Shown in pieces: positions 48,520 to 55,398 of a stretch of DNA of 64,000 nt. The translations under genes and the position numbers were made by a program. This DNA is from Candidatus Altimarinota bacterium (GTDB lineage: Bacteria > Patescibacteriota > Gracilibacteria > UBA4473). Location of the stretch: the NCBI GenBank assembly GCA_021734785.1, contig JAIPIF010000003.1:1-64000 (forward strand). Direction: 5' to 3'. Within the stretch, counting starts at the first letter, position 1; every line of letters begins with the position of its first letter. A model generated the notes under the pieces. The model saw nothing but the letters and a program-made list of their open reading frames with translations, searched no databases and was not told the origin of the DNA.

Positions 48520-48791
48520 GGGTGTGTTTTTTCTATCGTACCGCAGCCACCACAATCGGCGCAACCACTTCCGCAGGAAGCGTTGACGCGGCGTGCGCAT
48601 TCAGCATCACAGCCGCCATCCTGTCCTTGAGCAGATTTGGCAAACGGGAAAACGTTTTCCGAGCCGCACTTCAGGCAGAAAAGTTGCTGCACAGCATCTT
48701 CCACAATTTCCTCCTCCCAGCGAGATTCGCAGTCGAGACAGAGAAAGTATTTGATGTCGGTCTGTGGCACCACGGAAAAATGCTGCAGCAT
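48516..48791 (-). CDS. small zinc-ribbon protein with Cys-rich tail
   Basis: 91 aa from ATG at 48791 (an in-frame ATG at 48800 is possible); the -10 TACGAT ends 7 nt before it. Two CxxC pairs form a zinc ribbon (CLDC at about 20-23 and CLKC at about 42-45), followed by a tail with CDAEC, CGSGC and ADCGGCG. Thirteen-or-so cysteines in 91 residues. Precedes and is coupled to the solute-binding lipoprotein. Function unknown; could bind metal or Fe-S. Confidence 0.75.
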   Translation of the reverse strand: MLQHFSVVPQTDIKYFLCLDCESRWEEEIVEDAVQQLFCLKCGSENVFPFAKSAQGQDGGCDAECARRVNASCGSGCADCGGCGTIEKTHP

Positions 48792-48798
48792 CGTGCGC

Positions 48799-48804
48799 AT
48801 CGTA
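48799..48804 (-). promoter_or_regulatory. -10 element of the zinc-ribbon gene
   Basis: TACGAT, 7 nt before the ATG at 48791; a leaderless layout. Confidence 0.4.
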
Positions 48805-48829
48805 CCCGGTTTCGGGGAAAAATCAACGC

Positions 48830-49093
48830 TCAGTTTTCCATCGAAGCTTCTGTTTCTTTCTCTTCTGATTCCAATACCAATCGCCAAATATCTCTCACTT
48901 TTTCATATCCATTGCCGTACACGATTGCAAAAATAAGCTCGCGCACTGTGTCTCGAGACAATTCTACCAGCGCTGGATCCTGCTGAATTTTCTTTAAAAT
49001 TCTTTTTGCGCCTTCTGGGGTGTCAACTTCTTCTCCTCCAAATTCTTGAAATTTATTACAAAAATCCACGGGACAAACACGGGCTTTTTTCAT
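48830..49093 (-). CDS. hypothetical protein
   Basis: 87 aa from ATG at 49093 (alternatives at 49102 and 49108). Helical, with CPVDFCNKF near the N-terminus and acidic end. No family recognised. The gene lies 38 nt upstream of the zinc-ribbon gene on the same strand. A minus-strand TTGACA lies about 20 nt upstream with a weak AAAATG -10. Confidence 0.55.
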   Translation of the reverse strand: MKKARVCPVDFCNKFQEFGGEEVDTPEGAKRILKKIQQDPALVELSRDTVRELIFAIVYGNGYEKVRDIWRLVLESEEKETEASMEN

Positions 49094-49135
49094 CTCGCGC
49101 ATTTTCAACTTTTCAAACCACCTGTCAAATTTTTC

Positions 49136-51262
49136 TCACAACAAACTCACCGGATCCAGATCGATTTTGGCTTCGTGTGGAAGTGGGGTTTTTTGAAAAA
49201 ATTCCTGCAATTTTTGGCGAGAACTTGCCCGAAGAAACACGTGGAAATGATACTTGCCGTGGGCTTTTGGAAAAAACGCCGGAGCCCACTGTGCCTGCGA
49301 TCCAAACGCTTCCCGTGCCTGCTGAAAAAAGTGTTTCGACAGTTGCCAACCTCTTTTTTTATCGGGGTGGCTGAAGGTCACCTTTGCCAGAGAGACAAAG
49401 GGTGGCATCTGGGAAACTTTTCGATCACAAAGCTGCTTGGCAACGAAATGCTGGGTGTCATGATTGCGTACAAACTGAAAAATCTCTTCGTCGGGACGAA
49501 AGGTCTGAATCAGAATTTTCCCTTGTTTTTTGCGCCGTCCAGCCCGCCCTGCTACCTGAGTGAGCAGCTGAAACACGCGTTCGTCCGCGCGAAAATCCGG
49601 CAATCCCAGCCCCACGTCTGCCAGAATCACTCCCACCAGATTGACGTTTTCAAAATCCAGCCCTTTTGCGATCATCTGTGTCCCGAGCAAAATATCCGCT
49701 TCCCCACGGTGAAAGGTGTCGAGAATTTTTTCAAAATCGTATCGCCCCCCCACAGAGTCTGCGTCTGCACGAAGAACACGAATCCCCGGAAACTGATCGC
49801 CCAAAATCTGCTCGACTTGCTGGGTGCCCCAGCCACGAAATTCAAAGTTTTTTTCGCCACACTCGGGACAGTGTTCAGAAACTTTTTCCAGATGCCCACA
49901 GACATGACACAGCATTTTTTCGCGGTCAAAATTTCGGTGCAACTTCATCGGGGAGGAGCAGTGGGGGCAGTGAAAATTGTGTCCGCATTTTCGGCACATC
50001 GTCGAGCCGCTAAATCCCCGTCGATTGAGAAACAAAATTCCCTGTTTCTTTTGTTTCAGCATGTCCGAAATTTCTTCTCCGAGCCACTCAGAAATGGGAG
50101 TGAAGTTTCCTTTTTTGCCTTCGTTGCGGAGGTCGACAAACTGAATATCCGGCATCTCCACTGCATGCACACGTTCGACCAAGGAAATCAAATCCCACTC
50201 CCCACTTTCACAGCGCCAAAAGCTCTCCAGCCGCGGCGTCGCCGAGCCAAAGACCCGCTTGGCCTGAAATCTTTGGGCGAGCCGCTCCACCAATTCATGG
50301 GTCCAGATGCGCGGCGCAAATTCCGATTTAAACGTCCACTCGTGCTCCTCGTCCAGGATGATCAGCTTTGGATTGACAAGCGGCACCCAGGCCGCACTCC
50401 GCGCTCCGATCAGAATCCGTGCCTCACCCGAACGACACCGGGCCCACTCCTGAATTTTTTCTCCTGCCGACAAATTGGAATGCCACACGGCGACCTGCTC
50501 TCCGACCTGCGCGCGAAACTCGGCCACCAGCTGCGGGGTCAGCGCGATCTCCGGCAGGAGAAAGAGTACCTGCGCGGTTGGATCCGATTCCGAAACCGCC
50601 TTCGCGAGCTTTTTATAAATCTCGGTTTTGCCGCTGCCGGTGACACCGAAAAGAACGGAGGGTTTTGACGATTTTGAAATCTGCTCGAAGGCCCCCTGCT
50701 GCGCAGCATTGAGTGTGAAATTTTGTCGAACTTTTTCCCGAGGCAGGACCGCCGGAATTATTTTGCCCGACAGAGAAGTGATGATTTTTTTCTCCTCGAG
50801 TGAGCGGAGCGTCTGCAGAGAAACTTTTTTTCGCAGTGTCTCTTCGGAAACCTTTTCTTGTTTCAACAGCTGCTCGACCACCCATTTCTGTTTTTCCCCG
50901 CGGAGCGATTCAAACTCTTCGCCAGTGAGGGTATAAAATGTCTCGCGTTTTTCCGGATGTTTTTGGATCAAAAACTTCTCCGGTACCATCAGCCCCAGTA
51001 TTTTTGGTAGAGGCGTAAAAAATTCCGTGGCAATTTCCTGTGCGAGACTGATAAATTTTGGCGGGAGAAAAGACTCATCCCAGATTTCAAGGACGGGCTG
51101 GGTACGAAAAGTGGGTTTCTTCGCAGAACTCGAAACGACCAGTCCGACGCGTTTTTTGCCGCGGAATTTCACGACCACGCGGGCACCCGGAGACAGGGTT
51201 TGTTCCCCCTCCCAGGTAAAAAGGTCTCGCACGCCACGCAGCCAAATCTGATGAAACGGCAT
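49136..51262 (-). CDS. priA: primosomal protein N' (replication restart helicase)
   Basis: 708 aa. N-terminal DNA-binding domain, then SF2 helicase: GVTGSGKTEIY (Walker A, about 204-214), ILDEEHEWTFK (DEEH), FGSATPRLES, and the zinc-binding cysteines CRKCGHNFHCPHC and CHVCG...CPEC between the two helicase lobes; GTQMIAKGLDF and QVAGRAGR at the end. It reloads the replisome at stalled forks and binds SSB. The -10 TACACT (51275-51270) ends 7 nt before the ATG: leaderless. Confidence 0.97.
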   Translation of the reverse strand: MPFHQIWLRGVRDLFTWEGEQTLSPGARVVVKFRGKKRVGLVVSSSAKKPTFRTQPVLEIWDESFLPPKFISLAQEIATEFFTPLPKILGLMVPEKFLIQKHPEKRETFYTLTGEEFESLRGEKQKWVVEQLLKQEKVSEETLRKKVSLQTLRSLEEKKIITSLSGKIIPAVLPREKVRQNFTLNAAQQGAFEQISKSSKPSVLFGVTGSGKTEIYKKLAKAVSESDPTAQVLFLLPEIALTPQLVAEFRAQVGEQVAVWHSNLSAGEKIQEWARCRSGEARILIGARSAAWVPLVNPKLIILDEEHEWTFKSEFAPRIWTHELVERLAQRFQAKRVFGSATPRLESFWRCESGEWDLISLVERVHAVEMPDIQFVDLRNEGKKGNFTPISEWLGEEISDMLKQKKQGILFLNRRGFSGSTMCRKCGHNFHCPHCSSPMKLHRNFDREKMLCHVCGHLEKVSEHCPECGEKNFEFRGWGTQQVEQILGDQFPGIRVLRADADSVGGRYDFEKILDTFHRGEADILLGTQMIAKGLDFENVNLVGVILADVGLGLPDFRADERVFQLLTQVAGRAGRRKKQGKILIQTFRPDEEIFQFVRNHDTQHFVAKQLCDRKVSQMPPFVSLAKVTFSHPDKKRGWQLSKHFFQQAREAFGSQAQWAPAFFPKAHGKYHFHVFLRASSRQKLQEFFQKTPLPHEAKIDLDPVSLL

Positions 51263-51269
51263 CGGTGCG

Positions 51270-51275
51270 AGTGTA
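51270..51275 (-). promoter_or_regulatory. priA -10 element
   Basis: TACACT, 7 nt before the ATG at 51262; -35 not clear. Confidence 0.45.
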
Positions 51276-51386
51276 GCGGGAAAATAAAAAATGAAAAATG
51301 AGGCGAGGGTTTTTCAACTTTTCCCAAATTTGAACCCGAACAAAAAGGAACACCCCCCAGCTCCCGCTGAGACTCAGAGGGGGCGA

Positions 51387-51404
51387 TTTCCGCCCTGGCG
51401 GGAA
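51387..51404. repeat. REP-like palindrome R6
   Basis: TTTCCGCC and GGCGGGAA arms separated by 2 nt, one GU pair; part of the 290-nt intergenic region between priA and hrcA, which has no gene. Confidence 0.5.
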
Positions 51405-51459
51405 TGGGGGTGATACCCTGCAGACAAACTGGAGTTCTTTCTGCGGCTTTTGAAAATTT

Positions 51460-51503
51460 GAGCCCGGACTTGGCGAAATGAGCTGCGGATCAAGTCCGGG
51501 CTC
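51460..51503. repeat. REP-like palindrome R7 upstream of hrcA
   Basis: 13-bp perfect arms GAGCCCGGACTTG and CAAGTCCGGGCTC around an 18-nt loop. Confidence 0.75.
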
Positions 51504-51552
51504 GGAGGAACAAGACTTGCATTCTGGCAGAAATCGTGGCAGACTGCCAACG

Positions 51553-52266
51553 ATGAAAGAACGCACACTCGCTGTCCTGGCTGCTCTGGTGGAAGATTTT
51601 GTCGAAACCGCCTGCCCCGTGGCGAGCAAACATCTGCTGGAAGCCCACGATTTCAAGGTTTCCTCTGCCACCATCCGAAACGAATTTGCGCTCCTGGAAG
51701 AGATCGGATACATCCAGTCCCCGCACGTGTCCGCGGGCAAAATGCCGACCGAAAAGGGATACCGATTTTTTGTGAACGAACTGATGCAAAACGCTGAGGC
51801 CGAAGAAAAACAGGCCTTGATTATTTTTGAAAAGCATTTGGAGAAATATAAGTTTGAGCGCGCACGGGAAAAAGTCTTCGATGCGGTGCGACTGATGGCT
51901 CAGCTGTCGGGAAATGTGGCGTTTGCCACGATCGATCGGGACGAGACGTTTTATCTCGGGCTGTCCAATGTCCTCCGTGCCCCCGAATTTATCCGCAATC
52001 CTGAGCAGGCAGTCCGAATCGTCGAAATCTTGGAGGGACGGATCCCCTTTCGCCAATTGCTCAAAAATTTGGAGCTCCCCAAAAACCAAACGAAGATTTT
52101 TATCGGCGAGGAAAATATCCTGAACGAAGTCAACAGCTGCTCGCTGATTGTGACGCCGTTTCACGCAAAAAATATCTCCGGTCACTTGGGGATCCTGGGA
52201 CCGATGCGAATGCGGTACGGGTTTAACCGGGCACTGGTGTCCAACGCTCGCGAGATGGCACAGTAG
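51553..52266 (+). CDS. hrcA: heat-inducible transcription repressor HrcA
   Basis: 237 aa from ATG at 51553, where family homology starts. N-terminal winged helix: LLEAHDFKVSSATIRNEFALLEEIGYIQSPHVSAGKMPTEKGYRFFV. The C-terminal GAF-like part is present but short; typical HrcA has about 340 residues. It binds CIRCE operators; a matching site lies before clpB at 55353-55379. A TTGCAT-17-CAGACT precedes the gene. The normal hrcA-grpE-dnaK neighbourhood is absent. Confidence 0.92.
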   Translation: MKERTLAVLAALVEDFVETACPVASKHLLEAHDFKVSSATIRNEFALLEEIGYIQSPHVSAGKMPTEKGYRFFVNELMQNAEAEEKQALIIFEKHLEKYKFERAREKVFDAVRLMAQLSGNVAFATIDRDETFYLGLSNVLRAPEFIRNPEQAVRIVEILEGRIPFRQLLKNLELPKNQTKIFIGEENILNEVNSCSLIVTPFHAKNISGHLGILGPMRMRYGFNRALVSNAREMAQ

Positions 52267-52309
52267 TTTTTGAGGTAAAACGTGCTGAGAAAATCTAGGG
52301 CTGGGGCGC

Positions 52310-52338
52310 TTGATTTTTTGAAAAACTTCTGGTACAAT
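52310..52338 (+). promoter_or_regulatory. promoter of the putative non-coding RNA
   Basis: TTGATT (52310-52315), 17 bp, TACAAT (52333-52338) with a TGG extension. Predicted start near 52345. Confidence 0.6.
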
Positions 52339-52344
52339 GCCCCG

Positions 52345-52668
52345 TTCTTTTGCAATTCCACCAAAAAAGAAGGCCAGGAACCTCTTGATTTTGTGCTCCC
52401 CTGTGGGAACTGCGAAATCAGGACCGCTCCTTGCCTTCCTCTCCTGAGTGAAATCTCTCGATTTCCTCCTCTCCAGAGAAAGACAGAGAACGATTATCCT
52501 CGTCCTTTCTCAACACCACAAAAATTTTTTCAAACAAAAATACAAACAATCGAGTTTGCCACCAACTCGAAAATACCGGTGGCGTGGAATGCAAAAAGGA
52601 GCAATCAAAGCGCGGATCACACCTCTGATTTCCTTGCGAAACCACGTGCAAATGATCCGCGTTTTTTT
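52345..52668 (+). ncRNA. putative structured RNA of about 325 nt, unknown family
   Basis: It has its own promoter and ends at a strong terminator, but no plausible gene: the longest frame across it has no family features. Internal pairing is visible, e.g. TGATTT with AAATCA around TCCC/GGGA. It does not show the P4 motif of RNase P, the tRNA-like ends of tmRNA, or the SRP apical loop. Its size and its isolation before virB4 suggest a stand-alone RNA or a long leader with attenuation. Confidence 0.5.
52611..52668 (+). terminator. rho-independent terminator of the putative RNA
   Basis: CGCGGATCA and TGATCCGCG, 9-bp perfect arms around a 33-nt loop with an inner TTGC/GCAA stem, followed by seven T. 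Confidence 0.85.
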
Positions 52669-52716
52669 CTTGCTCGATTTTTTCAGGGACAGGAAGAAAA
52701 AAAGCCGCTCTCTGTC

Positions 52717-52745
52717 TTGCAATTTGTCTCTTTTTTTGGTACAAT
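52717..52745 (+). promoter_or_regulatory. virB4 promoter
   Basis: TTGCAA (52717-52722), 17 bp, TACAAT (52740-52745) with a TGG extension; about 30 nt of leader to the ATG at 52782. Confidence 0.7.
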
Positions 52746-52781
52746 CCCCTGAAACATTTGTCTCTCAAAAAAACACTTCTC

Positions 52782-54797
52782 ATGCGTGATCCAAAAACTT
52801 CTGCGCCAGAAACAGGCAAAGTCACCATCACCAACACCGAAGAAAAGGGCTCTCCGGGGTTTGGCCTCGTCGAAGGGCTGAAGGAAAAATGGGAATCCCA
52901 CGTGCAGAAAAACAAAGACCAGGCTGCCAAACGAGAGGGAAAATCTGCGACTGACGAAAAAGCAGAAAAACGCCGACTCGAAGAGTTTTTTGACAACTAC
53001 GATCCCAAACGCGACCGCAAAAAACTGACCAAAGAAATGCGTCACCGCATTGTAGAAGCGGAAAAAATGTATCAAGAGGGCACCGCGTCGATCAAAGACC
53101 TGATCGCCCCTACGTCGATGGAGATCAACCCCAACCGCATGAAGCTCAATGGCATGCTGGTGCGATCATTTTTTGTGTTTAACTATCCCCGGTTTCTCGA
53201 AGCCAACTGGCTCAACCAGCTGATCAATTTTGATGTCACCATGGACATTTCGATGTTTGTGTATCCGGGAGATTCCACGCACATCACCAAAATGCTCCGG
53301 CGCAAGGTCGCAGAAATGATGTCCACCAAACGGCTCAATGCCAAGCGAGGTCTGGTCAATGACACCTCCCTGGACACGGCGCTCGAAGATGCCGAACAAC
53401 TCCGCATCGATTTACAAAGAGGCACCGAACGATTTTTTCATCTGGGAATGTACTTCACCCTGTACGGAGAGGACGAAGAAAAACTCCAGGCCGCGACCAA
53501 ACAGCTGGAAACGCTGCTGGGCGGGCAGATGGTGATGATCCGTGCGGCAGATTTTCAGGTCGAACGGGCGTTTGACAGCACGCTCCCCCAGGCGACCGAT
53601 CTCCTGGACGTCGTGCGCAACATGAACACCGGTCCCCTCTCCACCACCTTCCCGTTTGTCTCCAATTCGCTCACTTCCAATGCCGGAATTCTGTACGGAC
53701 TCAATCGACACAATAATTCGCTAATTATTTTTGACCGATTTCAATTGGAAAATGCCAATGAAGTTGTCTTCGCCAAATCCGGTGCCGGAAAATCGTACAC
53801 GGTCAAACTGGAAGTCCTGCGTTCACTGATGCTGGGCACAAACGTCATTATTTTGGATCCAGAAAATGAATACGAAACCCTGACGCGAACCGTCGGTGGC
53901 ACCTACATCAATGTTTCGCTCAACTCGCCCCAGCGTATCAATCCGTTTGACCTCCCCGATCCCCTGGACAATGAAGAAATGACCGCCCAGGAGCTCATCC
54001 GCGAGGCCGCGATCAGCCTGTCAGGGCTGATGAATTTGATGCTCGGGAAACTCACTCCCACCGAGCAAGGGCTGATGGATCGAGCGATTTTGGAGGCGTA
54101 CGAACTCAAAGGCATCACGGAAAAAACCGAAAATCCACACGAGTACGAAATGCCCACGATGGTGGATCTGCAGAATGTCTTGGCGTCGATGGAGGGCGCA
54201 AAAGAACTGGCTGTCCGCCTGGAACGATTTACCAAAGGCACGTTTTCCGGTCTCTTTTCCGATCAGACAAATGTCGATCTCAAATCTGGCCTGGTGACCT
54301 TTTGTATCCGCGACCTGCAGGACGAACTCCGTCCGATCGCGATGTACATTTTGCTCAACTTCATCTGGGGACGGGTGCGCTCGGAACTGAAAAAGAGAAT
54401 GCTCGTGATCGATGAGGCCTGGAATCTCGTGCAGTACGAGGATTCGGGACGATTTCTCCATGGACTGGTCAAACGCGCGCGAAAATACTACCTGGGGATT
54501 ACCACGATTACCCAGGATGTGGAGGACTTCCTCGACTCGCCCTGGGGCAAGCCGATCATCACCAACTCCTCGCTGCAAATTTTACTTCGTCAGGCCCCGG
54601 TGGCACTGGAAAAACTCCAAAAAGTCTTCAATCTCACGGAACAAGAACGATATTTGCTGCTCAACTCACAGGTCGGACAGGGGCTTTTCTTCGCCGGAAA
54701 CCAGCACGTCGCAATCCAGATCATCGCTTCGTATCTGGAAAATAAGATCATCACCACCAACCCCGAAGAGCTGATCGCCCAGAAAAAGTCAGCCTAA
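52782..54797 (+). CDS. virB4: VirB4/TraC-type conjugation-like ATPase
   Basis: 671 aa from ATG at 52782. The N-terminal ~110 residues are charged and unlike other VirB4 proteins. Then a TraC/VirB4 pattern: Walker A AKSGAGKSYTVKLE (about 338-351), ILDPENEYETL, and Walker B RMLVIDEAWNLV (about 540), with the TQDVEDFL and ITNSSLQILLRQ motifs. It drives type IV secretion or pilus-like systems. No VirB6, VirB8, VirD4 or pilin gene is adjacent. Single-copy VirB4 genes like this are common in CPR. Confidence 0.9.
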   Translation: MRDPKTSAPETGKVTITNTEEKGSPGFGLVEGLKEKWESHVQKNKDQAAKREGKSATDEKAEKRRLEEFFDNYDPKRDRKKLTKEMRHRIVEAEKMYQEGTASIKDLIAPTSMEINPNRMKLNGMLVRSFFVFNYPRFLEANWLNQLINFDVTMDISMFVYPGDSTHITKMLRRKVAEMMSTKRLNAKRGLVNDTSLDTALEDAEQLRIDLQRGTERFFHLGMYFTLYGEDEEKLQAATKQLETLLGGQMVMIRAADFQVERAFDSTLPQATDLLDVVRNMNTGPLSTTFPFVSNSLTSNAGILYGLNRHNNSLIIFDRFQLENANEVVFAKSGAGKSYTVKLEVLRSLMLGTNVIILDPENEYETLTRTVGGTYINVSLNSPQRINPFDLPDPLDNEEMTAQELIREAAISLSGLMNLMLGKLTPTEQGLMDRAILEAYELKGITEKTENPHEYEMPTMVDLQNVLASMEGAKELAVRLERFTKGTFSGLFSDQTNVDLKSGLVTFCIRDLQDELRPIAMYILLNFIWGRVRSELKKRMLVIDEAWNLVQYEDSGRFLHGLVKRARKYYLGITTITQDVEDFLDSPWGKPIITNSSLQILLRQAPVALEKLQKVFNLTEQERYLLLNSQVGQGLFFAGNQHVAIQIIASYLENKIITTNPEELIAQKKSA

Positions 54798-54800
54798 GAC

Positions 54801-54829
54801 TTGACTTTTATCACAAAAAGACTTAAAAA
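54801..54829 (+). promoter_or_regulatory. promoter of the three-helix membrane protein
   Basis: TTGACT (54801-54806), 17 bp, TAAAAA (54824-54829). Confidence 0.5.
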
Positions 54830-54900
54830 CACACTGTTTTCCTGCTCCACGGTTTTTCGTGTGAGGTGGAAACGTTCTTTGAAACATCACTCGGTTTGGA

Positions 54901-54949
54901 TTTGAAGCACGCGTCGTGTCCCGACGCGAGACAGGAGGCGTGTTTCAAA
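54901..54949 (+). promoter_or_regulatory. leader hairpin before the membrane protein
   Basis: TTTGAAGCACGC and GCGTGTTTCAAA form a 12-bp stem (one GU), with an inner GTCG/CGAC hairpin. It lies 40 nt before the start and precedes the strong Shine-Dalgarno AGGAGG at 54975-54980. Confidence 0.5.
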
Positions 54950-54988
54950 TTTAAAAAAATTAATCAAAAAAATCAGGAGGAACTTAAA

Positions 54989-55285
54989 ATGGAGAATCAA
55001 CTTTCAATTTTTATCACACTAATTACAGCCTTTCTCTTTCTGGGTGTCGGTTTTTTTATTTCCGACATTGCGGAAAAAGAGTTTAGAGAGTTTGCCTTTT
55101 GGGTAAAGCTGCTCATTGGAGTGGCTTTTATCTGGAGTTCCCTCACCTTTTATTGGTGGGGACCGGCGACCCTTCCCAAAGAATTGGGATGGATTTGTTT
55201 TCTGGGAATAGTAGTGGGAGTTGCGACTTCCACGTGGAGAAGAAAGCGAATTGGGAAAGTCATCGACATGACCCCCAAAACCTGA
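54989..55285 (+). CDS. small three-helix membrane protein
   Basis: 98 aa from ATG at 54989. Three membrane helices (about 5-24, 36-58 and 64-82) and a basic end. Preceded by a perfect AGGAGG at 54975-54980, unusual in this window, and by a 150-nt structured leader. No family recognised. A strong terminator follows at 55304-55342. An in-frame extension upstream is rejected because it is covered by the leader hairpin. Confidence 0.65.
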   Translation: MENQLSIFITLITAFLFLGVGFFISDIAEKEFREFAFWVKLLIGVAFIWSSLTFYWWGPATLPKELGWICFLGIVVGVATSTWRRKRIGKVIDMTPKT

Positions 55286-55303
55286 GTGAGTTTCATGTCT
55301 CTC

Positions 55304-55342
55304 TCCCCGGTGTGGCCATGGCTGCATCGGGGAATTTTTTTT
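55304..55342 (+). terminator. rho-independent terminator before clpB
   Basis: TCCCCG and CGGGGA arms with inner GCCATGGC, then A and eight T. The T tract overlaps the -35 box of clpB. Confidence 0.85.
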
Positions 55343-55368
55343 GACATTTTCTTTAGCAGTCATAAAAT
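55341..55368 (+). promoter_or_regulatory. clpB promoter
   Basis: Consensus TTGACA (55341-55346), 16 bp, TAAAAT (55363-55368). Predicted start near 55375. Confidence 0.7.
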
Positions 55369-55379
55369 ACGAGTGCTAA
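55353..55379 (+). promoter_or_regulatory. CIRCE operator of clpB
   Basis: TTAGCAGTC-N9-GAGTGCTAA, one mismatch in 18 positions from the consensus TTAGCACTC-N9-GAGTGCTAA, with the exact 9-nt spacing. It covers the -10 box, so HrcA binding should block transcription. Confidence 0.88.
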
Positions 55380-55398
55380 CTCCTGACCCTCTCAAATC

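Noticed and set aside
52345-52668. Assignment of the ncRNA candidate to RNase P, tmRNA, SRP or 6S RNA
   Set aside because: None of the required conserved elements (RNase P P4 core, tmRNA tRNA-like ends and tag, SRP GGAA tetraloop region) was seen, and 6S RNA is usually much shorter.
52282-52752. 156-codon open frame across the putative RNA
   Set aside because: It spans a promoter and a terminator hairpin, has no family features, and its composition is not protein-like.
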